A stretch of DNA of 64,000 bases from Chitinophagaceae bacterium (GTDB taxonomy: Bacteria > Bacteroidota > Bacteroidia > Chitinophagales > Chitinophagaceae): assembly GCA_947456805.1 (NCBI GenBank), contig CANGTN010000003.1, positions 1-64,000 of the forward strand, read 5' to 3'. A program made the position numbers and the translations under genes. The notes beneath the pieces were generated by a model that did not search any database, was not told the DNA's origin, and saw nothing but the letters and a program-made list of their open reading frames with translations. Shown in pieces: positions 52,639 through 61,326 of this stretch. Every line of letters starts with the position of its first letter. Within the stretch, counting starts at the first letter, position 1.

Positions 52639-54734
52639 TATCTTTTTGGCTTTGCATTTTTCTTCAAACTATTTTTCTTATAGGTATTAGGTAAAATAGC
52701 AGTAGATTTTTTTTTGTTGTTTTCTGTATCTTTTGCAGGAATATTTCCCGGAAGTCCTTCTTGTTGCGAATTAGAAGGTGCAACCTCTTCCTCAACAGAA
52801 GTGCTGTCTTCCTCAATCGGTTCTTCAACAGGTTTTAGTTTTGCCCGCTTAATTGAATCAATACGTTCCAATGCTATTTGCATTTTAAGTGGAATCAAAT
52901 TGGTTTTGGTCATAGATTCAACTTTGTCTTTTCTTTCTTTGCCCGCAATAGAATCTCTCAAGTATTTTTCAATTAACAAGCTGGCAATTGGACCGGAATA
53001 AGTAGCGCCAAAACCGGCATTTTCGCAAATTACAGCAATTGCAATTTTTGGATTTTCCCTTGGGGCAAATGCGCCAAAAAATGAATGGTCTTTTTGTTTA
53101 ACTCCTTTATCATAGTTTTCAACTGTTCCTGTTTTCCCGCAAACGGTAATACCTTCAATTTTAAATCCGCTTCCTGTACCAAAATCCATAACAGCTTGCA
53201 TTCCATCTTGTACAGCATCGAAAACAGTATCTGCAATGCCTTTTGTATAATGTTTTTCTTTGAATTTTTCTAGTAACCCATATTCATCCCCTCCATCAAT
53301 TGAGTCAATTAAATGAGGCGTGTAATACCAACCTTTATTAGCAATGGTAGACATTACATTGGCAAGTTGCACAATAGTAGTTTCTACTTCTCCCTGCCCA
53401 ATTGAATTACTGATAATGTTACAAGTTTGCCATTTGCTGCCATGTTTTTTTCTATAATATTTTGAAGTAGGTAGATTGCCTCTTTTTTCAGAAGGCAAAT
53501 CAACACCTAGTTTATTCCCCAATCCAAAAGAGGAAGCATATTGATTAAAAATAATTAATCCACTATCTGCACTGCCAAATTTTGGTTGGTCTAGTGTTCT
53601 TCTAAAAACTGTTGCAAAATAGGTATTACAACTATGTGCAATTGCTTCGGTAAGTTTAAATGTGCCCGGGTCTAAACACTTTGGCTTTCCTGTGCCGCAG
53701 CCTAAGTAGGCTCCCGTACACCCAATAGTTGAATTAACATCAATTATCCCTTCTGCCAAACCAATCATACCAACCATGGTTTTAAATGTAGAGCCCGGAG
53801 AGTATTTTGAACCGATTGTTCTATTAATTAAAGGCGAACGGGGATCTAATAATAATTCTCCTAAATGTTTTTTTCTTTGACTACCGGTAATATAATTTGG
53901 ATTATAGTTTGGGGCACTTACCATACACAATACGCCTCCCGTTTTTGGATTAATGGCAACAATACTTCCTACTTTATTGGTCATCAATTTTTCACCAAGT
54001 TGTTGCAATTCTACATCTATACTTGAATATAAATTTTTTCCGGCAACAGCAGCAGTATCATATTCTCCATTTGCAAAAGAACCTTGTATCCGGCTTTTAT
54101 TATCGCGAATTAATTGTTTGATACCTCGCTGACCCATTAGTATTTTTTCATAACTGCGCTCTAGTCCGGTATAGCCGGCATAGTCGCCCATTTCATAACC
54201 TTCATCTTTATGTCTTCTTAAAAAGCCGGTATCAACTTCTTGTATGTATCCTAAAATATTTCCTCCAACATTGTAGGGATATGTTCTGATACTTCTTTCT
54301 TGCAATACAAAGCCGGGGAATTTATATAAATTTTCATTTACTTTAGAATACATTTCAGGAGAAAGCAAGGCTTCAAAAACACTTGGCTTTACGGCTGTAT
54401 TTTTAAAAATGATGTCATGAATTCTTTTTTTGTAACTAGCTGTATCAATATTGAGTAATGCACAAAATGCAGCTGTATCAATACCTTTAGCCTCATTGGG
54501 TGTTACCACCAAATCAAACATGATACTGTTTTCTAAAATAGCCCGTTTTTTTCTGTCAAAAATAATTCCTCTGTCAGGATAAATTACCTTTCTGAAAATA
54601 GCATTATTTCGAGCCAGAATATCATACTTACTCGAAAAAATTTGGAGGTGAATTAACTGACCAATAATTACAATAAATACCAATACAAAAATGATTTGTA
54701 TGCTTCTGCTTCTGCTTTGATTGTAAACCGACAT
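52638..54734 (-). CDS. mrdA: penicillin-binding protein 2
   Basis: 698 aa. One N-terminal helix (about 12-30), a PBP dimer domain, then the transpeptidase: GSTFKT (SxxK, near 317), SCN, and CGKTGTVENY (KTG) near 536. It ends in an acidic then lysine-rich disordered tail (about 655-698, PVEEPIEEDSTSVEEE...) not present in E. coli PBP2. Cross-links peptidoglycan for elongation with RodA. First gene of the mrdA-rodA pair; the mreBCD genes lie 4 kb away on the other strand. Confidence 0.95.
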   Translation of the reverse strand: MSVYNQSRSRSIQIIFVLVFIVIIGQLIHLQIFSSKYDILARNNAIFRKVIYPDRGIIFDRKKRAILENSIMFDLVVTPNEAKGIDTAAFCALLNIDTASYKKRIHDIIFKNTAVKPSVFEALLSPEMYSKVNENLYKFPGFVLQERSIRTYPYNVGGNILGYIQEVDTGFLRRHKDEGYEMGDYAGYTGLERSYEKILMGQRGIKQLIRDNKSRIQGSFANGEYDTAAVAGKNLYSSIDVELQQLGEKLMTNKVGSIVAINPKTGGVLCMVSAPNYNPNYITGSQRKKHLGELLLDPRSPLINRTIGSKYSPGSTFKTMVGMIGLAEGIIDVNSTIGCTGAYLGCGTGKPKCLDPGTFKLTEAIAHSCNTYFATVFRRTLDQPKFGSADSGLIIFNQYASSFGLGNKLGVDLPSEKRGNLPTSKYYRKKHGSKWQTCNIISNSIGQGEVETTIVQLANVMSTIANKGWYYTPHLIDSIDGGDEYGLLEKFKEKHYTKGIADTVFDAVQDGMQAVMDFGTGSGFKIEGITVCGKTGTVENYDKGVKQKDHSFFGAFAPRENPKIAIAVICENAGFGATYSGPIASLLIEKYLRDSIAGKERKDKVESMTKTNLIPLKMQIALERIDSIKRAKLKPVEEPIEEDSTSVEEEVAPSNSQQEGLPGNIPAKDTENNKKKSTAILPNTYKKNSLKKNAKPKR

Positions 54735-55008
54735 ATGTATATACGAAGTATGGAAAGTGAAGTACTTTGTAGTAATACAAAATTGATGAATGCGCAGGGA
54801 TATAACAATAGTTTTTTTGTAAAAAGTTATTAATAGGTGTTAATAATGTCAATGACATTTTGCGGTTATTGTAACATCAATTAAAAAAACATTTAATCCT
54901 GTATTCAAAAGGTTACGTTTTTTATAAGAAAATCCAATACAATACTTGCCACAAAATCATTTTACTGTATTTTCACGGCTCAATTTTTAAAGCGCAACAG
55001 ATAATATT

Positions 55009-56640
55009 ATGGCAGAAGTTATTTTAATGCCCCGTTTAAGTGATACCATGACAGAAGGCGTAATTGCAGCATGGCATAAAAAAGTGGGTGATATTGTAAA
55101 AAAAGGAGATGTTTTAGCAGAAATTGAAACTGATAAAGCGACCATGGAATTAGAAAGCTATCAGCAGGGAACATTGTTGCATATTGGCACACCAATTGGG
55201 GGGAAACTACAAGTGAACGATTTATTAGCAATAATAGGAAATGCGGGGGAAGATGTAACAACTTTGATAGCACAACACAATGGTGTTAGCAAGGTTCATG
55301 TTGAAGCTCCAAAAGAAGAAAGTTCTAAAGCTGAAACTCCTGTGGCTACAGTGATAGCGTCTACTATTGATGTTAGTAAAATGGATGAAGTGGTTTTGAT
55401 GCCACGCTTAAGTGATACCATGACCGAAGGAGTTGTTGCAGGCTGGCAAAAAATGGTGGGCGATGTAGTAAAAAAGGGGGAAGTGTTGGCTGATATTGAA
55501 ACAGATAAAGCCACCATGGAATTGGAAAGTTACAAAGACGGAGTTTTATTATACCAGGGTGCTCAAGCTGGAGAAAAAATATTGGTAAATGATTTGCTGT
55601 GTATTATTGGGAAAGAAGGATTAGATGTAAATGCAATTGTTGACGCAGTTAAAGGTGGTGCAAGTGTTGCTTCTGAAAGTCCAAAAATAGAAAATGAGAA
55701 TACCGAAAGTACTAAGACAGAGAGTCCAACATTAGAAACTCCGAAGGTAGAAGTTGTTAACGAAGGAAGAATTTTTGCTTCGCCATTAGCAAAAAAATTA
55801 GCAAGCGATAAAGGGATTGATTTAAAATATGTAAAGGGAAGTGGAGACAATGGCAGAATTACAAAAAGTGATGTAGATGCCTATACTCCTCAGACTAAAA
55901 CTCCAACAACCACACCTGCACAAATTACTACTCCGGTTGTAACCTATGCCACTGGAACGGTGAGTTTTGATGAAGTTCCTGTAAGTCAAATGCGTAAAGT
56001 AATTGCAAAGCGTTTGAGCGAAAGTTTATTTACAGCTCCACACTTTTATTTGACTATGAGTGTTGATATGGATGCAGCTATTGCAGCAAGAGGCGTTTTA
56101 AATGCAGATGGGAAAACTAAAATTAGTTTTAATGATATGGTGTTGAAAGCAACAGCATTGGCATTAAAAGTTCATCCAAAAATTAATACTAGTTGGCTGG
56201 GTGATAAAATAAGATACAATCACCATGTCAATATTGGTGTTGCAGTTGCTGTAGATGAAGGTTTATTAGTTCCTGTTGTTCGTTTTGCTGATACATTGAG
56301 TTTCAAACAAATTAATGCACAAGTAAAAGATTTTGCACAAAAAGCTAAGGATAAAAAACTACAGCCTTCAGATTGGGAAGGAAGTACATTCACCATTAGC
56401 AATCTTGGTATGTATGGTATTGATGAATTTACTGCAATTATTAATCCTCCTGATGCTTGTATATTGGCTGTTGGCGGTATTAGCCAAGCACCGGTTGTAA
56501 AGAACGGAGCTATTGTGCCAGGAAACATTATGAAATTGACCTTAAGTTGCGACCACAGAGTAGTAGATGGCGCTACAGGTGCTGCGTTTTTACAAACGCT
56601 GAAAAGCTTTTTGGAAGAGCCTTTGAGAATGTTGCTGTAA
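55009..56640 (+). CDS. pdhC: pyruvate dehydrogenase E2 (dihydrolipoamide acetyltransferase), two lipoyl domains
   Basis: 543 aa. Two tandem lipoyl domains (about 1-80 and 126-205), both with the lipoylated Lys in ETDKATMELESY. After a linker comes a peripheral-subunit-binding domain (FASPLAKKLASDKGI, GSGDNGRITKSDVDAY; about 255-295), then the catalytic domain ending DHRVVDGATGAAFL with the active-site His. It transfers acetyl groups to CoA. E1 and E3 genes are not adjacent. Followed by a strong terminator. Confidence 0.95.
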   Translation: MAEVILMPRLSDTMTEGVIAAWHKKVGDIVKKGDVLAEIETDKATMELESYQQGTLLHIGTPIGGKLQVNDLLAIIGNAGEDVTTLIAQHNGVSKVHVEAPKEESSKAETPVATVIASTIDVSKMDEVVLMPRLSDTMTEGVVAGWQKMVGDVVKKGEVLADIETDKATMELESYKDGVLLYQGAQAGEKILVNDLLCIIGKEGLDVNAIVDAVKGGASVASESPKIENENTESTKTESPTLETPKVEVVNEGRIFASPLAKKLASDKGIDLKYVKGSGDNGRITKSDVDAYTPQTKTPTTTPAQITTPVVTYATGTVSFDEVPVSQMRKVIAKRLSESLFTAPHFYLTMSVDMDAAIAARGVLNADGKTKISFNDMVLKATALALKVHPKINTSWLGDKIRYNHHVNIGVAVAVDEGLLVPVVRFADTLSFKQINAQVKDFAQKAKDKKLQPSDWEGSTFTISNLGMYGIDEFTAIINPPDACILAVGGISQAPVVKNGAIVPGNIMKLTLSCDHRVVDGATGAAFLQTLKSFLEEPLRMLL

Positions 56641-56661
56641 TATTTTCAAATTGAAATAAAG

Positions 56662-56692
56662 AAAAAAGGCTACCAAATTGGTAGCCTTTTTT
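56662..56692. terminator. bidirectional terminator between pdhC and folE
   Basis: GGCTACC-AAATT-GGTAGCC (56668-56686) with A-run on the left and T-run on the right. It serves both convergent genes. Shares the CTACC/GGTAG core with those at 6530 and 21487. Confidence 0.9.
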
Positions 56693-56707
56693 AGGACAAT
56701 TCATTGA

Positions 56708-57430
56708 TTAAAATTCAGTAGTAAAAGAAAGATATTTCAAAAATTCATTTTTCTTGTCTTCGTTTTTAAAAACACCGCCATAAAATGCAGTGATAGTGCT
56801 ACTGGTATCGTCTTCTACGCCTCTGCTTGCAACACATAAATGCTTTGCATCAATGATTACGGCAACATCTTCTGTTTCTAATATTTTTTGTAATTCAGTA
56901 CCAATTTGATTGGTCAATCGTTCTTGTACCTGAGGACGTTTTGCAAAATATTCTACCAATCTATTTAATTTACTTAAGCCAATTACTTTACCACTGCTGA
57001 TATAAGCAAGGTGGGCTTTTCCAACAATTGGTACAAAGTGATGTTCGCACGTACTATAAAAAGATATGTTTTTTTCAACCAACATTTCCTGGTACTTATA
57101 CTTGTTTTCAAACAATGCCATTTTAGGTTTGTTTGCAGGATTTAACCCCTGAAAAATTTCTTTGATATACATTTTTGCAACCCTATGTGGTGTACCTTTT
57201 AAGCTATCATCAGTTCGGTCTAAACCCATGATGTCCATAATGCTTTCAAAGTGTTTTTCAATTGCTTTTATTTTATCACTATCCGACATATCAAAAGCAT
57301 CTGCCCTCATAGGAGTATCAATACTTGTACTAATGTGGTTATCGCCAATTTCATCTATCATAATATCACTTAATTCAATGTTTATATCATTTTTATGCGG
57401 GGTATTCAACATAGTTTCTTTCTGTTTCAT
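56708..57430 (-). CDS. folE: GTP cyclohydrolase I
   Basis: 240 aa, with a ~50-residue N-terminal extension. Catalytic core: Cys/His zinc site in FYSTCEHHFVPIVGKAHLAY and KHLCVASRGVEDDTSST. Converts GTP to 7,8-dihydroneopterin triphosphate, feeding folate, queuosine or pterins. The start overlaps the end of the upstream carboxytetrahydropterin-synthase gene by 38 nt (or 20 nt from Met7), implying co-translation. Confidence 0.96.
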   Translation of the reverse strand: MKQKETMLNTPHKNDINIELSDIMIDEIGDNHISTSIDTPMRADAFDMSDSDKIKAIEKHFESIMDIMGLDRTDDSLKGTPHRVAKMYIKEIFQGLNPANKPKMALFENKYKYQEMLVEKNISFYSTCEHHFVPIVGKAHLAYISSGKVIGLSKLNRLVEYFAKRPQVQERLTNQIGTELQKILETEDVAVIIDAKHLCVASRGVEDDTSSTITAFYGGVFKNEDKKNEFLKYLSFTTEF

Positions 57431-57803
57431 ATAGTCGTATTTGAAGTTCTAAATCCTTATCCAGCTTGGCTCTCAGCAAATCAAAAATAACAACTGCTAT
57501 ATGCTCAGCGGTAGGGTTTAAGTGTTTAAATTCTTTAGTATCGAGGTTTAAATTTTTATGATCAAAGCGATCAAGTATTTCTTCTTTTATAAGATCGCTC
57601 AATACCTTCATATCTAACACATAACCAGTATCTTGGTTCGGTATTCCTACAACTTTAACAATCAACTCATAGTTATGACCGTGAAAGTTTTTATTGTTGC
57701 ATTTACCAAAAACCGCTGCGTTTTTTTCATCGGTCCATGCATCATTGTTTAAACGATGTGCTGCATTAAAATGTTCCTTACGATAAATGGCAACTTTATT
57801 CAT
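57393..57803 (-). CDS. queD: 6-carboxytetrahydropterin synthase/PTPS-family protein (copy 1)
   Basis: 136 aa, T-fold enzyme. Zinc ligands: HFNAAH (residues 10-15) and FHGHNY; catalytic Cys in FGKCNNKNFHGHNY; DRFDHKNLN; and the Glu in ETERNYVEY. Probable substrate is the folE product, dihydroneopterin triphosphate, giving the queuosine precursor or a pterin. Overlaps folE downstream. Copy 2, 273 bp upstream, is a diverged paralogue. Confidence 0.92.
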   Translation of the reverse strand: MNKVAIYRKEHFNAAHRLNNDAWTDEKNAAVFGKCNNKNFHGHNYELIVKVVGIPNQDTGYVLDMKVLSDLIKEEILDRFDHKNLNLDTKEFKHLNPTAEHIAVVIFDLLRAKLDKDLELQIRLYETERNYVEYPA

Positions 57804-58076
57804 TACTGATGTTATAATAGATTTATTTTTTCAATGACAGAATTTTTTATTTAAATAGAATCAGATCTGGTTATCAGAAATGAAATATAAACAAACAAAA
57901 ATTCTTGTTATTAATTTACAGGTACTGCGGCAAAAGTGTGTTGCTCAAGTGTCCCGGAATTGAAGAGAACCATAAAATTGATAACAATCCTGAAATAAAT
58001 TTAGTGATACAATACTACTAATATTATAGTGTATGAATAACGATTTTAAAAAGATTTAGTTCATTATAACGAAAAA
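57804..58076. other. intergenic stretch between the two pterin-synthase genes
   Basis: 273 bp with no convincing gene. A short open frame on the minus strand around 57925-58000 reads as protein-like but I cannot match it to a family; it may be relic sequence. No clear promoter with both elements was found. Confidence 0.35.
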
Positions 58077-58484
58077 TTATCCAAAATACTCCACATAAAT
58101 TCTTGGCGTTTCGTATAATTTAATGCAATGTAACTGAACAGAATCGGGTAAACAGGGCGCTAATTGCTGCCAAATAGCTATTGCCAGATTTTCGGTGCTA
58201 CACATCTGGTCTTTCATAAAATCTACATCCAGATTCAAATTTTTGTGGTCAAGCTTATCAATTACTTTTTCTTTAATCAAAGTACTCAGCTTTTTTACAT
58301 CATATAAAAAGCCGGTTTCACTGTCCGGTTCTCCTTTTATGGTTACATAAAGATCATAATTATGCCCATGCCAGTTTTCATTGGCACAAACCCCAAAAAT
58401 GAGTTCATTTTTCTCTTGACTCCATTTTGGGTTGTATAATTTATGTGCTGCGTTAAAATGCTCTTGTCTTGTTAGGTATACCAT
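58077..58484 (-). CDS. 6-carboxytetrahydropterin synthase/PTPS-family protein (copy 2)
   Basis: 135 aa from ATG 58484 (MVYLTRQEHFNAAHKLYNPK); the longer frame to 58568 has no family sequence. Same key sites as copy 1: HFNAAH, GVCANENWHGHNY (Cys), DKLDHKNLN, and the Glu in YETPRIYVEYF. The two copies differ at many other positions, so different substrates or oligomer partners are possible. A -7 box TACCTTTG (58514-58507) precedes it. Confidence 0.9.
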   Translation of the reverse strand: MVYLTRQEHFNAAHKLYNPKWSQEKNELIFGVCANENWHGHNYDLYVTIKGEPDSETGFLYDVKKLSTLIKEKVIDKLDHKNLNLDVDFMKDQMCSTENLAIAIWQQLAPCLPDSVQLHCIKLYETPRIYVEYFG

Positions 58485-58745
58485 ATATATTTGAAATCTA
58501 AAATGACAAAGGTAAGGGTAGAAAAATAATGAACATGCATGGAGGTTAGCCCTGTTGAGCGATACCAAAAAAGTTGATTTAAAATTTAAAAGAAAAGCAT
58601 TTTTAAAGTCAACAATACAAAACTTTTTATCTTACTTTGTTAGTATAGAATATTGATTTGAAAAATCTACTATTGATTTGTTGTTTTTTCAATTTATTCT
58701 ATCAACTTTGTTGACTTAACTTTCATTTAATTATACAAGATATAC

Positions 58746-59771
58746 ATGGGAATTTTTAATTTTTTTACGCAAGAGATTGCTATGGATTTGGGCACCGCAA
58801 ATACCCTTATCATACACAATGATGAAATTGTAGTAAACGAGCCAAGTATTGTTGCTTTAAACAGAAACAATCCCAAAGAAGTGCTAGCAGTAGGAAAGAA
58901 AGCGCTGTTAATGCACGAAAAAACACACGAAAGCATCAGAACTGTTCGTCCATTGCGTGATGGTGTTATTGCAGATTTTAATGCTGCAGAGTTGATGATC
59001 AGAGAATTGATAAAATTAGTTTATCCAAAAAAACCTTTGTTTCCACCAAGCTGGAGAATGGTAATTTGTATTCCATCTTCAATTACAGAAGTTGAAAAAA
59101 GAGCTGTACGTGATAGTGCCGAACAAGCCGGTGCAAAAGAAGTATACATGATTCACGAACCAATGGCGGCAGCATTGGGAATTGGTATTGATGTTGAAGA
59201 ACCCGTTGGTAATATGATTATTGATATTGGTGGTGGTACTACTGGTATTACCGTAATTGCCTTAGCCGGAATTGTATGCGATCAAAGTATTAGAATTGCC
59301 GGGGATGAATTTACTGCCGACATTATGGAAGCATTGCGTAGATACCATAGCTTATTAATTGGTGAGCGTACTGCTGAGCAAATAAAAATACATGTTGGTG
59401 CTGCTATGAAAGACCTAGAAAACCCTCCTGAGGACATGCCTGTAAATGGTAGAGATTTGGTAACAGGTATCCCTAAACAAATCATGGTAAGCTATACAGA
59501 AATCGCTGAAGCATTAGATAAAAGTATTTTTAAAATTGAAGAAGCAATTCTTAAAGCATTAGAAACAACTCCACCTGAATTAGCTTCTGATATTTACAAA
59601 AGAGGTCTCTACTTAACAGGTGGCGGAGCTTTATTACGTGGATTAGACAAGCGCTTAAGCGCTAAAATAAAGTTACCGGTTCATGTTGCAGATGATCCTT
59701 TGAAAAGCGTGGTACGTGGCACTGGATTGGCTTTAAAAAATTATCAAAGATTCCCTTTTATTATGAGATAA
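58746..59771 (+). CDS. mreB: rod shape-determining protein MreB
   Basis: 341-aa bacterial actin. Phosphate-binding DLGTANTLI near 14-22, MIHEPMAAALGIG, DIGGGTTGITVIA, and adenosine-binding TGGGALLRGLDKRL near 291-304. An N-terminal FNFFTQE amphipathic segment should bind the membrane. It forms filaments that position the elongation machinery. First of mreBCD; mreC starts 67 bp downstream. Confidence 0.97.
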   Translation: MGIFNFFTQEIAMDLGTANTLIIHNDEIVVNEPSIVALNRNNPKEVLAVGKKALLMHEKTHESIRTVRPLRDGVIADFNAAELMIRELIKLVYPKKPLFPPSWRMVICIPSSITEVEKRAVRDSAEQAGAKEVYMIHEPMAAALGIGIDVEEPVGNMIIDIGGGTTGITVIALAGIVCDQSIRIAGDEFTADIMEALRRYHSLLIGERTAEQIKIHVGAAMKDLENPPEDMPVNGRDLVTGIPKQIMVSYTEIAEALDKSIFKIEEAILKALETTPPELASDIYKRGLYLTGGGALLRGLDKRLSAKIKLPVHVADDPLKSVVRGTGLALKNYQRFPFIMR

Positions 59772-59838
59772 ACACTGTCTAATTACTTCTTAAAGATAAT
59801 CGGAACATTATTTTTGATTTGTTATTAATTTGCTTCTG

Positions 59839-60690
59839 TTGAAAAACATTTTTCTATTCATAAGTCATTATTTTATTTTTATCTGCTTCATTATTTTGCA
59901 GATTGTGTGTATTGTTTTATTGAGTAACAGCAGCAAAACACATCAGGCTTTTTTTGCAGCATACACAAATGAAGTAACCGGCAAAATAGATCGTCAATAT
60001 GACAACTGGATTGAATACTTTTCATTAAAAAAAGTAAACAAACAATTGTCGGATGAAAATGCGAGACTTAGAAATTTACTGGCTTCAAATTTTTTATCGG
60101 CCGACAGCAGTAAAAAAATAATGATTGATTCTTCTATCAGAGACACCCTAAACCGAGTTAGAAAATATACATACTTACCAGCTAAAGTTGTAGGCAACTC
60201 GCTTTATTTAAGAGCTAATTATTTGCAATTAGAGCGAGGTTCTTTACAAGGTGTAACAAAGGGAATGAGTGTCGTTTCTCCGGAAGGTATTGTTGGCGTT
60301 GTAGTTGAAGTTAGTGACAACTACTGTAAGGTGATGAGTTTATTACACAGCAATACAAGAGTAAGCGCCATGATGCAAAAATCAAAATCGAGTGGTGATA
60401 TTGAATGGGACGGATCAGACCCTCATTTTGTTACCATGAAAAAAGTAAGCAAAAGCGCTGCTGTTGCAATAGGAGATACTGTAGTAACAAGCACCTATTC
60501 TGCTAATTTCCCTTCCAATATTTTGATTGGAACAGTAGCAGAAGTGAAGGCCGAGCCTTCTTCAAGTTTCAATAATATTAAAGTAAAGGTTACAACAAAT
60601 TTTTTTAGTTTACAATATGTATACCTGGTGGAAAATATTCGTTATGTAGAACAGACAACATTGGCAAACAAGAAAGACAATAAAGAATAA
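59839..60690 (+). CDS. mreC: rod shape-determining protein MreC
   Basis: 283 aa from the TTG at 59839; no in-frame ATG lies near the expected start, so a TTG start (59830 or 59839) is required. One N-terminal helix (about 4-29), a coiled coil around 55-75 (SLKKVNKQLSDENARLRNLL), and the MreC beta-barrel core with GMSVVSPEGIVGVVVEVSDN and DTVVTSTYSANFP. Bridges cytoplasmic MreB to PBP2/RodA. Stop overlaps the mreD start by one base (TAATG). Confidence 0.93.
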   Translation: MKNIFLFISHYFIFICFIILQIVCIVLLSNSSKTHQAFFAAYTNEVTGKIDRQYDNWIEYFSLKKVNKQLSDENARLRNLLASNFLSADSSKKIMIDSSIRDTLNRVRKYTYLPAKVVGNSLYLRANYLQLERGSLQGVTKGMSVVSPEGIVGVVVEVSDNYCKVMSLLHSNTRVSAMMQKSKSSGDIEWDGSDPHFVTMKKVSKSAAVAIGDTVVTSTYSANFPSNILIGTVAEVKAEPSSSFNNIKVKVTTNFFSLQYVYLVENIRYVEQTTLANKKDNKE

Positions 60691-61223
60691 TGAGCAGCGT
60701 AATAAAAAATATTTTTAGGTTTGTTTTATTCATTTTAATACAAGTGTTTGTATTAAATCACGTGCCACCATTACATCATTTTTTTATTCCTTACTTATAT
60801 TTTTTGTTTTTATTATGGTTACCTTTTTCTATTAACCGATTGTTTTTATTGTTACTCGCTTTTATATATGGATTTGCGCTTGATGCATTTACCGGTAATT
60901 ATGGTATGTATGCAGCGCCTTGTGTTTTGATTGCTTATGTACGACCATTTATACTTAACCTATTAATTCCGCAAGAAACATCTGAGCAAAGTTATATAGA
61001 GCCTAGCCCAAGCAGCATGGGCTGGGTACCTTATGGTTTGTATATTAGTTTATTAACCGTTTTGCACCATACTTACTTGGTATTAATTGAATGGTTGCAA
61101 GTTGGTAATTTTTTACAGTTTTTAGGTAAGGTTTTGGGAACAACAGTTATCAGTTTACTATTGATATTTATAAGTGAATTGCTTTTTTTTAGAAAAAGCA
61201 AATACAGAAATAAGGAAGCTTAG
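60690..61223 (+). CDS. mreD: rod shape-determining protein MreD
   Basis: 177 aa with about five membrane helices and no charged catalytic motif. LWLPFSINRLFLLLLAFIYGFALDAFTGNYG is split by a short loop, where the LDAF-type segment recurs in MreD. Position and start overlap directly behind mreC confirm the identity, as the family is poorly conserved. Confidence 0.88.
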   Translation: MSSVIKNIFRFVLFILIQVFVLNHVPPLHHFFIPYLYFLFLLWLPFSINRLFLLLLAFIYGFALDAFTGNYGMYAAPCVLIAYVRPFILNLLIPQETSEQSYIEPSPSSMGWVPYGLYISLLTVLHHTYLVLIEWLQVGNFLQFLGKVLGTTVISLLLIFISELLFFRKSKYRNKEA

Positions 61224-61326
61224 AAAAGATAAAAATAGCAATTTTATAAATGACATCTTCTGTTTGATGTGTACTTATTTTTTCAGTTACACTTGCAAAA
61301 CATACCTTCGTTTCAAACATTAGTTT

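Noticed and set aside
54846-54858. Palindrome ATGTCA-A-TGACAT before pdhC
   Set aside because: Short, isolated and about 150 bp from the gene; no support beyond symmetry.
58485-58568. N-terminal extension of the second pterin-synthase copy
   Set aside because: Copy 1 begins directly before the HFNAAH motif, and the extension overlaps a good -7 box.
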